Assembly (NCBI GenBank): GCA_964583845.1
Contig: CAZOXG010000038.1
Coordinates: 1-5,535, forward strand
Reading direction: 5' to 3'
DNA: 5,535 nucleotides
Origin: JBAWVR01 sp964583845
GTDB lineage: Bacteria; Patescibacteriota; Minisyncoccia; Phycocordibacterales; GWA1-40-21
Position 1 is the first letter of the stretch; each line of letters opens with the position of its first letter. The notes under the pieces are model-generated. The model worked only from the letters and a program-made list of their open reading frames with translations. It did not search any database and had not been told where the DNA came from. The position numbers and the translations under genes are program-made. Below are positions 1 to 5,535 of this stretch, piece after piece.

Positions 1-20
1 TTTATACATATACTAATCCC

Positions 21-1259
21 CTACTCATACCTCAACGCTTCCATCGGACTCTTCTTCGCTGCTTGTCTCGCTGGATAGATACCAAATATTAACCCTATCA
101 AACTCGAAACCACAATACCGAGAATAGCAGCTCCAAATGGAAAACTGTACTGCCAATCCAATCCAGCAAATCTCGTAATTAAGTCTGAAGAAATTATTGC
201 CAGAACCGACCCAAGAATAATTCCTATTACCCCCCCTACTCCAGTTAAAATTACGGCTTCCAACAAAAACTGAGTTAAGATATTGGCGTTTGTCGCCCCT
301 AGGGCTTTTCTTAATCCAATTTCTTTTGTACGTTCTGTCACCGAGACCAACATAATATTCATAATACCAACACCACCGACAATCAAGGATATGGCAGCGA
401 CTGCTGCGAGAAAAATAGTTAGAGTATTAAATATTGCCGACAATTTATCAGCTACTTCTGTTGGAGTAGAAACGTAGAAATCATCTTTGGTTGGATCGGT
501 AATATTGTGCAAATCTCTCAAGGTTGTTCTAATATCATTTGAAGTTTGAGCTAAGTTATTTTCTGAATCTGCTTCTACAATAATACGACTAAAATATTTT
601 GTCCCGAGTATGTATTGCTGAGCAGTAGAATACGGTAAAATCGCAGCTTCATCAAAACTAATAAAAGAAGATGAGCCCTTTTCTGGCAATACTCCAATAA
701 CTTTAAAAGTGGTATTTTTGATTCTGACTTTTTTACCCACAGCATCCTCTGCACCGAACAATTTATCCTTGGCTTTATAACCCAAAACCACAACGGTGTT
801 TTTACTTTTCACATCTTCATCAGTATAGAAAAAACCTTTATCAGCTTTTAAATCAAAAATAGTAAACAACATTTCCCCACCGCCAAAGACCGATAGTTTA
901 TAGGTTTCATTTTGATACACCGCCGTGCTTGCCCCCATAACCACAGGCATTATATATTGAGCGTTCGGAACATTGGTTTTTTTCTGTAGAGCTTGTAACT
1001 CTCTCTCCTTCAATGAATCAGAAAAAAGTGCGGCTATATCGCTTGGTCCGCCTGGTTCCTTACCAGGAATAATGGATATAGTTTTGGCTCCCATTCCCTG
1101 GATTTGACTAACTATAAGATTCTTAGCCCCCGCCCCCAAAGACATAATTAAAATAATCGAAGAAATACCAATAACTATTCCTAGAATCGTTAAGGCTGAT
1201 CGAGACTTGTGAGTTTTAAGACCGCTGGTAGCTGTTTTTATACTATATTTTAGTTTCAT
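21..1259 (-). CDS. MacB/YknZ-type ABC exporter permease (MacB_PCD + FtsX domains)
   Basis: Integral membrane subunit of the exporter, 412 residues, full length for a stand-alone MacB-type permease. Layout: a short cytoplasmic N-terminus, TM1 (about 22-42, in the conserved RSALTILGIVIGISS context), a large extracytoplasmic domain (about 45-275) and three C-terminal TM helices (about 280-305, 328-358 and 375-395) forming the FtsX domain. Between TM2 and TM3 is TERTKEIGLRKALGAT (308-323), the cytoplasmic coupling segment that contacts the ATPase. The C-terminus PARQAAKKSPMEALRYE (396-412) is the usual family ending. The extracytoplasmic domain includes GYKAKDKLFG and VGKKVRIKNTTFKVIGVLPEKG (174-195), typical of the MacB core domain. 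Members of this family transmit motion across the membrane rather than forming a substrate channel. It starts 11 bases after the ATPase stop and is the last gene seen; only 20 bases follow, too few to show a terminator. Confidence 0.93.
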   Translation of the reverse strand: MKLKYSIKTATSGLKTHKSRSALTILGIVIGISSIILIMSLGAGAKNLIVSQIQGMGAKTISIIPGKEPGGPSDIAALFSDSLKERELQALQKKTNVPNAQYIMPVVMGASTAVYQNETYKLSVFGGGEMLFTIFDLKADKGFFYTDEDVKSKNTVVVLGYKAKDKLFGAEDAVGKKVRIKNTTFKVIGVLPEKGSSSFISFDEAAILPYSTAQQYILGTKYFSRIIVEADSENNLAQTSNDIRTTLRDLHNITDPTKDDFYVSTPTEVADKLSAIFNTLTIFLAAVAAISLIVGGVGIMNIMLVSVTERTKEIGLRKALGATNANILTQFLLEAVILTGVGGVIGIILGSVLAIISSDLITRFAGLDWQYSFPFGAAILGIVVSSLIGLIFGIYPARQAAKKSPMEALRYE

Positions 1260-1270
1260 ATATACGAAAA

Positions 1271-1993
1271 TTATTTAATGAAGTCTTTACCATCAACTCG
1301 TCTATTACTCACCCTCTTATCACTCTCTACTTCTCCGTCGTGTAAACGAATAATTCTTTCGGCATACTCCGCGGTGTAAGTTTCGTGCGTAATCAAAATA
1401 ATAGTGTGTCCCATTTCCTTATTTAATTTCTGAATTATTTCAATAACCGCCTGACCAGATTTGGAATCCAAATTTCCGGTTGGTTCATCGGCAAAAATAA
1501 CTTCGGGATTATTTACCAAAGCTCTGGCAATCGCCACTCGTTGTTTTTCTCCACCTGATAATTGATTGGCTTCATGGAACATTCGGTGTTCCAATCCAAC
1601 AGCGATTATTGCCGCTTTAGCTAAATATTCCCATTCTTTTTCTGATTTATTGGAATACAATAAAGGTAATTTAACATTGTCCAAAACTGTAGATTTCGGC
1701 AAGAGATTAAAAGCTTGAAAAACAAAACCCATTTTTTCATTACGAATTTTAGCGATTTCATTCTGATTATAATCTTTGATATTCTTACCTGCCAAAACAT
1801 ATTTACCGTGCGTATAATCATCCAACAAGCCAAGTATTTGCAACAAAGTTGACTTACCAGAACCGGATGGTCCCATCACTGCCACAAACTCCCCTTTTCT
1901 GATTGAAAAAGACACCCCTCTCAAAGCGTGAGTTTCCACACCCTCATTACTAAAGGTTTTCTTAAGATTTTCGATTTCGATAACGTTTTCCAT
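1271..1993 (-). CDS. ABC transporter ATP-binding protein, MacB/LolD/YknY type
   Basis: Cytoplasmic ATPase of the exporter, expected to dimerise and drive the permease by ATP hydrolysis. At 240 residues it is a single nucleotide-binding domain, the normal size for LolD/YknY. Every motif is intact: Walker A GPSGSGKST (41-49), Q-loop glutamine in FVFQAFNLLP (Q93), signature LSGGEKQRVAIARAL (145-159), Walker B with catalytic glutamate VIFADEPTGNLD (165-176) and H-loop histidine in ITHE (H203). The segment AFNLLPKSTVLDNVKLPLLY is typical of the MacB/LolD/FtsE subgroup rather than importers. The last 20 residues are a basic, poorly conserved tail (KRVSNRRVDGKDFIK). The ATG lies 2 bases after the adaptor stop codon with no Shine-Dalgarno site, suggesting coupled translation. 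The separate ATPase differs from E. coli MacB, where ATPase and permease are fused, and matches the split YknY/YknZ arrangement. Confidence 0.95.
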   Translation of the reverse strand: MENVIEIENLKKTFSNEGVETHALRGVSFSIRKGEFVAVMGPSGSGKSTLLQILGLLDDYTHGKYVLAGKNIKDYNQNEIAKIRNEKMGFVFQAFNLLPKSTVLDNVKLPLLYSNKSEKEWEYLAKAAIIAVGLEHRMFHEANQLSGGEKQRVAIARALVNNPEVIFADEPTGNLDSKSGQAVIEIIQKLNKEMGHTIILITHETYTAEYAERIIRLHDGEVESDKRVSNRRVDGKDFIK

Positions 1994-1995
1994 AA

Positions 1996-3567
1996 TTATT
2001 TTTCGACGGTAATCACACTCTCCCCAACTTTCAAACCAGACAAAACTTCTACCATTCCATCAGATCCTTTAACACCCAAGATCACCTTTCTTTCTATTGG
2101 TTTATTATCAACCAAAACTTTGACGGTTTTTTCTCCTGCAAAGCTAACTACAACTCTCGCCGGAATAGCGATCACCTGGGAAACTTCTTTGGTAATCAAA
2201 TCAATATTAGCGGTCATACCGGATTTAATACGAATATCTTCTTGGATAAAACGCAAACGTACCCGATAGGTTGCCACGCCTTCAATCACAGTCTCGGCTG
2301 GGTCAATCTGATAAACTTCGGCTGGAAAGAAATTATCTGAACCGTAAGCATCCAAAGTTACATTAGCTTTATTCCCCACCTTGACCTTGGCAATATCTGC
2401 CTCTGGCACAAAAGCTTCCATTTCATAGCGTCCGATAGACATGACCGAAGCCACTATCTGACCGGCATTTAAAGTCTCCCCCAACTTGGTATCTTGTCTT
2501 GTAACGATTCCATCAATTGGTGAACGTAAAGTATATTTTGTTAATTGTACTTCTAGATTCTGTTCACTAGCCTTGGCCTGAGCCACTACCGCTTGTTGAG
2601 CTGCCACTTGTTCAGTAGTTGGACCAGCTTTAATCAAATTCAAACGATCAGTTTCCACCTTCAGAGAATCCTGGGTGGATTGAAACTTTTCAGTTGAAGC
2701 CTGCAAACTTGTAATACCTAAACTTATTGTAGAACGTGAACTAGCCACGCCAGCTTTCCATGAATCAATTGAAAATTGAGACAAACTATTATTAGCGGTT
2801 AAACCATTTACAGCTAAAGCAATGTCATCTGAAAAAGTCTTGGCTATTAAGAGCAAATCACTAAAAACTTTAACTTGATCTAAAGTAATACTTGAACCAT
2901 TTTTTATCTCCAACAATCTTAACTCAGCCTCACCGATTTTATTTTCCACAGCCAATCTCTCATTCTCGAGTTTTATCTGTACTGAAAAATCGGTTATAAA
3001 ATTTATCTTCGGATTCTGACTTTTCGGATTAAGGAAAAGGGCATCTATTTTTCCACGAACAGCGTCATCTACCTTGGAATAAACATCATTCACAACTTGA
3101 ATCAATGAATCATTAGCTTCAGTCATAGCTGACTTATTTTTAGAAACCGTTGAGTCTTGAAGAGTGATTTCTTCTGGGCGACTACCAGCCTGAAGTTCAG
3201 CTAATTTAGCTTGCGCCCCTTGAGTAACTGCCTGAGCTTGGTTAAGTTGAGCCACTAAGTCACCGTTAGCTAGAGAGACTAATTTGTCACCTGCCCGTAC
3301 CTTGTCGCCCACTTTAACAACTATTGCTAAAACCTTCCCGGTTCTCTCAAAAGACAAATCAGCATCGTCTGAGGCTTTAACACGTCCAGTCACACTAACA
3401 ACCTCCTGGAGATTTTTTGTTTCAATTTTCATTGTCTCATAGACTGGTTTTTTATTACCTAAAAAATATTTAGAAGCAAGTATAATTACAACGATAATAA
3501 CTATTGGTATTAACCAAGATCGATGTTTTTTGAGCCAAGTATTAGTTTTTTGCAAGGTTGTTTTCAT
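1996..3567 (-). CDS. MacA/HlyD-type periplasmic adaptor (membrane-fusion) subunit of an ABC exporter
   Basis: Adaptor that should form a ring on the outer face of the membrane and work with the MacB-type permease and ATPase encoded next. The 523-residue protein has a short basic N-terminus, one membrane anchor (about 18-36) and no lipobox. Then follow the first half of the lipoyl-like domain (about 55-105, with GKVLAIVVKVGDKVRAGD), a very long helical hairpin region (about 106-343, rich in Ala, Gln, Lys and Ser), the second lipoyl half (TLRSPIDGIVTRQDTKLGE, 346-364), a beta-barrel domain (about 380-458, with PEADIAKVKVGNKANV) and a membrane-proximal domain ending in GLKVGESVITVEK. MacA proteins are usually about 370-400 residues; the excess is in the hairpin. 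The start is set by the anchor and the promoter. No Shine-Dalgarno site is seen. First gene of its operon, 2 bases before the ATPase. YknX-like action without TolC is a reasonable alternative to classic MacA. Confidence 0.9.
   Translation of the reverse strand: MKTTLQKTNTWLKKHRSWLIPIVIIVVIILASKYFLGNKKPVYETMKIETKNLQEVVSVTGRVKASDDADLSFERTGKVLAIVVKVGDKVRAGDKLVSLANGDLVAQLNQAQAVTQGAQAKLAELQAGSRPEEITLQDSTVSKNKSAMTEANDSLIQVVNDVYSKVDDAVRGKIDALFLNPKSQNPKINFITDFSVQIKLENERLAVENKIGEAELRLLEIKNGSSITLDQVKVFSDLLLIAKTFSDDIALAVNGLTANNSLSQFSIDSWKAGVASSRSTISLGITSLQASTEKFQSTQDSLKVETDRLNLIKAGPTTEQVAAQQAVVAQAKASEQNLEVQLTKYTLRSPIDGIVTRQDTKLGETLNAGQIVASVMSIGRYEMEAFVPEADIAKVKVGNKANVTLDAYGSDNFFPAEVYQIDPAETVIEGVATYRVRLRFIQEDIRIKSGMTANIDLITKEVSQVIAIPARVVVSFAGEKTVKVLVDNKPIERKVILGVKGSDGMVEVLSGLKVGESVITVEK
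2644..3144 (-). other. Insertion of about 167 residues inside the adaptor's hairpin domain
   Basis: Two matching segments, L-x2-L-x-AG-x3-EE-I (residues 122-134) and L-x2-I-x-AG-x3-EQ-V (309-321), continue in register to residues 141 and 328 (Q and V shared). They frame residues 142-308, which are not explained by a standard short MacA hairpin. The inserted part is predicted mostly helical. It contains VYSKVDDAVRGKIDALF (162-178), an Asn/Pro-rich turn (NPKSQNPKINF, 180-190) and Ser/Asn-rich stretches. It may lengthen the funnel or form an extra domain at the hairpin tip. This is a reading of sequence pattern, with no structure to support it. Confidence 0.55.
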
Positions 3568-3593
3568 AAATTTTATTTAAGTTATTTGTTTTG

Positions 3594-3604
3594 ATTATAA
3601 CACT
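3594..3604 (-). promoter_or_regulatory. Extended -10 promoter of the exporter operon
   Basis: On the minus strand AGTGTTATAAT (3604 to 3594) contains a perfect extended -10 element, TGT-TATAAT. The predicted start of transcription is near 3587, leaving a leader of about 20 bases before the adaptor's ATG. At 17-base spacing the -35 position reads TTTTAG, a poor match that overlaps the foot of the upstream terminator stem. No operator-like inverted repeat is visible besides the terminator itself. The gap from 3568 to 3668 contains only terminator, promoter and short AT-rich leader. Confidence 0.65.
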
Positions 3605-3617
3605 TTTGTGAACTAAC

Positions 3618-3664
3618 TAAAACAGGACGGCAATTTCGAGGAGTGAAATTGCCGGCCTGTTTTA
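3618..3664 (-). terminator. Strong intrinsic terminator hairpin after the methyltransferase gene
   Basis: The arms at 3618-3637 and 3645-3664 pair over 20 positions with a single mismatch (3627 opposite 3655), enclosing a 7-base loop (3638-3644). The arm ends are A-rich on one side and T-rich on the other, so read on the minus strand the stem finishes in a TTTT run (3622 to 3619), as in Rho-independent terminators. The same symmetry gives a T run on the plus strand, so it could stop transcription in both directions. It starts 4 bases after the methyltransferase stop codon, and separates that unit from the exporter operon. Confidence 0.88.
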
Positions 3665-3668
3665 AAAA

Positions 3669-4541
3669 CTAATTTGAGGACCACCTTGCAAATATTCCCG
3701 CCGGTAATAAACGGCCAGTCTTTTCTGCTATAGTAAGTTCTCCTATCTCAACCTCCCCACCAAAAGTTTTAACTATTGGTTGTAAGGCATTTTCATATCC
3801 CACAGCTGAATACCCTGCCGAATATCCATTTACCAAAAAGAATAGTGGTTTATCGGATAGAATTTTCTGACATGCATCCAATAATGGCAACAAATCATCC
3901 TCAATTTTCCAAACTTCTTCCTTGGCACCATGGCCAAAAGCTGGCGGATCCATAATGATCGCATCATATTTATTTCCGCGACGAATCTCCTTTTGAACAA
4001 AAGCTCGGGCGTCATCCACCAACCAACGAATAGGCTTATCTTTAAGTCCAGACATCTCAGCATTTTTTTGAGCCCAAGTTACTACAGTTTTAGAACCATC
4101 AATATGGGTCACTTCCGCCCCAGCTAAGGCGGCGGCCAAAGTCGCCCCGCCAGTATAACCAAAAAGGTTTAACACTTTTATTGGTCTGTCTTGTTTTTTG
4201 ATTTTCTCCCTGACCCACCCCCAATTAGTAGCCTGTTCTGGAAAAATTCCCGTATGCTTAAATGAGGTTGGTTTTATTAAAAATTTTAAGTCTGCTAACT
4301 CTATAATCCATTCTTTAGGCATACCCATTTTAACTTTCCAACCAGACTTCTCCTCACTACGATAAAAGAAAGCATCGGCCTCTTTCCACTGACTCAAAGG
4401 TAAATTCCGACGCCATAAAGCCTGCGGATCTGGACGAGACAAAACCACCTTGCCATATCTTTCAAGTTTTTCTCCTTCCCCACTATCAAGCAATTCATAA
4501 TCTGCCGACGGTCCAGTAACCATCACTTCCAGTTTTTTCAT
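3669..4541 (-). CDS. Class I SAM-dependent methyltransferase, RlmI-like (COG1092-type)
   Basis: Predicted cytoplasmic S-adenosylmethionine-dependent methyltransferase, most likely acting on RNA. The Rossmann-fold part starts near residue 120: motif I is VLNLFGYTGGATLAAALAGA (123-142), the acidic ribose-binding residue is in HIDGS (D148), LVDDARAFV (174-182) is the adenine-side motif, and MDPPAFGHG (197-205) is the motif IV DPP-x-F signature shared with RlmI/RlmK-type rRNA methyltransferases. The first 90 or so residues hold DYELLDSGEGEKLERYG (14-30) and the junction has GIFPEQATNW (98-107). This resembles a conserved stand-alone family of about 290 residues that lacks the N-terminal PUA domain of RlmI. 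The target base is not readable; 23S rRNA is only a guess by family. It follows the small membrane protein gene by 2 bases, and a terminator comes straight after its TAG stop, so it ends the transcription unit. Methyltransferase identity is strong, substrate weak. Confidence 0.88.
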   Translation of the reverse strand: MKKLEVMVTGPSADYELLDSGEGEKLERYGKVVLSRPDPQALWRRNLPLSQWKEADAFFYRSEEKSGWKVKMGMPKEWIIELADLKFLIKPTSFKHTGIFPEQATNWGWVREKIKKQDRPIKVLNLFGYTGGATLAAALAGAEVTHIDGSKTVVTWAQKNAEMSGLKDKPIRWLVDDARAFVQKEIRRGNKYDAIIMDPPAFGHGAKEEVWKIEDDLLPLLDACQKILSDKPLFFLVNGYSAGYSAVGYENALQPIVKTFGGEVEIGELTIAEKTGRLLPAGIFARWSSN

Positions 4542-4543
4542 AT

Positions 4544-4861
4544 TTATTTGTTTTTCATTTCCTGAAGGATCTTGCCTATCTCGGCATCAGTAAGAGGAGC
4601 TTTCTGACCAACACCGCTCTGTTGCATTTCCTTTTTAAGATCTGTCATCTGTTTTTCGGTCAAAGGAGGAGTCGAGGAAGCCTTGGAACTCATTTCTTTA
4701 TATATTTGGTTCATTTCTTCCTGAGTTAAAGCCTTATTTACCTCGGTTTTTACTTCAGGTTGTTTTGGTGCAAGAATCCACACAAACAAAACCATCAACA
4801 AAACAAGAACTAATACTCCTGCCCAAATAATCAATTTCTTTTTTTCTTTATTCATATTCAT
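4544..4861 (-). CDS. Small single-pass membrane protein with three LT-x-EM helix repeats, function unknown
   Basis: I do not recognise a named family. The 105-residue protein has a short lysine-rich N-terminus (residues 1-9), one strongly hydrophobic segment (about 10-30, rich in Leu, Val, Ile and Trp) and a hydrophilic Lys/Glu/Gln-rich tail. Positive charges before the helix and no evident cleavage site suggest an uncleaved anchor with the tail outside the cytoplasm. The tail carries three related 13-residue units starting at residues 45, 67 and 90 (see the repeat entry), joined by Ser/Pro/Gly linkers. Two in-frame ATGs occur (codons 1 and 3); the first is taken, but the second is equally possible. 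The stop codon lies 2 bases before the methyltransferase start, so the two are probably co-transcribed and perhaps translationally coupled. Length, single clean frame, plausible membrane topology and a good promoter candidate make it a real gene. Confidence 0.8.
   Translation of the reverse strand: MNMNKEKKKLIIWAGVLVLVLLMVLFVWILAPKQPEVKTEVNKALTQEEMNQIYKEMSSKASSTPPLTEKQMTDLKKEMQQSGVGQKAPLTDAEIGKILQEMKNK
4556..4729 (-). repeat. Three tandem 22-23-residue protein repeats in the small membrane protein
   Basis: Three units align without gaps: LTQEEMNQIYKEM (residues 45-57), LTEKQMTDLKKEM (67-79) and LTDAEIGKILQEM (90-102). The pattern is L-T-x3-[M/I]-x2-[I/L]-x2-E-M, with starts 22 and 23 residues apart. 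Thr followed by acidic residues is a typical helix N-cap, so each unit is probably a short amphipathic helix. The repeats are clear in protein but diverged in DNA, so this is an old duplication kept by selection, or convergence on a capped-helix pattern. Confidence 0.75.
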
Positions 4862-4901
4862 AGGTTAAATTAAAACTTTTTATAATCTATCTTGTACGTT
4901 T

Positions 4902-4912
4902 AGTATAACACT
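4902..4912 (-). promoter_or_regulatory. Extended -10 promoter for the small membrane protein and methyltransferase genes
   Basis: The 76-base gap after tsaC holds, on the minus strand, AGTGTTATACT (4912 to 4902), which contains TGT-TATACT, an extended -10 element with five of six hexamer matches. Transcription would begin near 4895, giving a leader of about 34 bases. No good -35 hexamer stands at 16-18 bases upstream, as expected for extended -10 promoters. The 11-mer matches the one before the macA-like gene at 10 of 11 positions. No terminator hairpin is visible in the gap, so read-through from tsaC is also likely. The rest of the gap is AT-rich and unremarkable. Confidence 0.5.
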
Positions 4913-4937
4913 GTTTATTCATAAAAACACCAAAGTA

Positions 4938-5504
4938 TTACAACTTAAAATTACCACCCGATCTTAAAACTTCATAGCTACCATCCCCCGACAACTTCAC
5001 AAGAGTAGAAGGATCTAAACTGGGAACATCCGAAGTTTCTTCATAAAAATCTACACTGTTTCCAAAATATCTTCGGGCATCAATAATAGTTTGTGGCGGT
5101 AAAAAACCTTGCGGATTAGCGCTAGGAGCTACCAAGGGGCCTACTTCCTTTATTACATCCAGCAGCTCTGGTTTGGCAGGAATACGAAAAGATAAAGTAT
5201 AATTTCCTCTATGTAAATAATTAAATTTATTCATTTCAGTGGTTAATATAACACTAACTGGTCCTGGCCACCATAAATCAAGCTTACTTCTCTGAGATTC
5301 AGTAATCTCTACATTAAACAACCCCAGATCTTTAATATCTGAAATTAAAATAATAAAAGGTTTTTTTTCCGCCCGTCCTTTTATTCTATAAAGTCTTTCG
5401 ACGGTATCCGGTTTTAAGGCTTGTCCCACCAAACCAAAAATGGTGTCAGTTAATACCAACCCCACCCCACCATTTTTGAGCACTTCCAGATTCTCACTTT
5501 TCAT
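4938..5504 (-). CDS. tsaC: Threonylcarbamoyl-AMP synthase, TsaC/YrdC/Sua5 family
   Basis: Probably makes L-threonylcarbamoyladenylate from threonine, bicarbonate and ATP, the first step of t6A formation at position 37 of ANN-decoding tRNAs in the cytoplasm. The 188-residue protein is a single YrdC domain, the length of short TsaC; it lacks the C-terminal domain of long Sua5. Visible family motifs in order: TDTIFGL (19-25), the KGR...KKP basic segment (42-49), WWPGPVSVIL (78-87), SFRIP (105-109), APSANPQG (126-133), and a closing STLVKL...VLRSGG (166-184). The proline usually found before TDT is leucine here (L18), a small deviation. The ATG is supported by the normal distance to the TDT motif and by a -10 element directly upstream. 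The next gene lies 76 bases downstream with its own promoter candidate and no visible terminator between. Family assignment is strong; whether it is TsaC proper or a YciO-like paralogue is less certain. Confidence 0.9.
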   Translation of the reverse strand: MKSENLEVLKNGGVGLVLTDTIFGLVGQALKPDTVERLYRIKGRAEKKPFIILISDIKDLGLFNVEITESQRSKLDLWWPGPVSVILTTEMNKFNYLHRGNYTLSFRIPAKPELLDVIKEVGPLVAPSANPQGFLPPQTIIDARRYFGNSVDFYEETSDVPSLDPSTLVKLSGDGSYEVLRSGGNFKL

Positions 5505-5519
5505 ACTTTAAATATAGCA
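5505..5519 (-). promoter_or_regulatory. Extended -10 promoter of tsaC, predicted leaderless
   Basis: On the minus strand the sequence TGC-TATATT (5519 to 5511) matches an extended -10 element (TGn-TATAAT, five of six in the hexamer). Only six bases (TAAAGT) separate it from the ATG, so the usual spacing to the start site places transcription initiation at or within a base of the A of the start codon. A -35 hexamer would fall at or beyond the window edge and cannot be judged. This is inference from spacing only; an alternative promoter further upstream outside the window is possible. Confidence 0.45.
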
Positions 5520-5535
5520 TAGCAATATATTTTAT

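Noticed and set aside
1..20. AT-rich tail after the permease stop as terminator or promoter
   Set aside because: Only 20 bases are visible, with no inverted repeat and no clear extended -10 element. Nothing can be supported.
283..477. A 64-codon plus-strand open frame inside the permease gene
   Set aside because: It is antisense to the conserved FtsX domain, with a composition explained by the opposite strand. No independent support.
1928..2269. A 113-codon plus-strand open frame across the adaptor/ATPase junction
   Set aside because: It lies antisense to two well-supported genes, its predicted protein has no recognisable domain, and no promoter or ribosome binding site precedes it. It is a shadow of the coding strand.
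3638..3644. The terminator loop reads GAGGAGT on the plus strand, like a Shine-Dalgarno sequence
   Set aside because: No start codon or open frame follows it on the plus strand, and transcription here runs on the minus strand, where the loop reads ACTCCTC. Probably chance in a 7-base loop.
4878..4886. Second -10-like TATAAA close to the small membrane protein start
   Set aside because: It lacks the TGn extension and sits in generally AT-rich sequence. The TGT-TATACT element upstream is a better candidate.
4862..4937. Possible terminator after tsaC
   Set aside because: The gap has short imperfect palindromes such as the one around 4902-4912, but no stem of useful length followed by a T run. 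It is better explained as a promoter.

Overview
The window looks like a piece of an ordinary bacterial chromosome with moderate-to-low G+C. All six genes lie on the minus strand, so transcription runs from high to low coordinates. The protein style suggests a Patescibacteria/CPR-type bacterium, perhaps Parcubacteria. The hints are a short TsaC, a long MacA-like adaptor with an inner-membrane anchor, tiny lysine-rich membrane proteins, very tight gene packing and no clear Shine-Dalgarno sequences. This placement is inference; there is no rRNA or marker gene to confirm it.

Region 1 (about 5535 to 3669), in transcription order: a TsaC/YrdC-type threonylcarbamoyl-AMP synthase (t6A tRNA modification), a 105-residue single-pass membrane protein with three copies of a short helix motif, and a class I SAM-dependent methyltransferase of the RlmI-like (COG1092) kind. 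The last two are 2 bases apart and probably share a transcript. A strong intrinsic-terminator hairpin begins 4 bases after the methyltransferase stop codon.

Region 2 (about 3618 to 21): immediately after the terminator comes an extended -10 promoter and then a three-gene MacA-MacB-type operon: membrane-fusion/adaptor protein, ABC ATPase and FtsX/MacB-type permease, with gaps of 2 and 11 bases. Together they should form a tripartite ABC exporter (MacAB or YknXYZ type). The ATPase would drive mechanical motions in the permease dimer, and the adaptor would form an extracytoplasmic hexameric funnel. The substrate cannot be read from the sequence. No TolC-like outer-membrane partner is in the window.

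No intergenic stretch exceeds about 100 bases. I see no RNA genes, CRISPR arrays, mobile elements or phage genes. The points most worth a second look are the triple-repeat small membrane protein, the large insertion in the adaptor's hairpin domain, a shared extended -10 promoter motif (one copy predicts a leaderless mRNA) and the absence of Shine-Dalgarno sites. I found no clearly new biological system.
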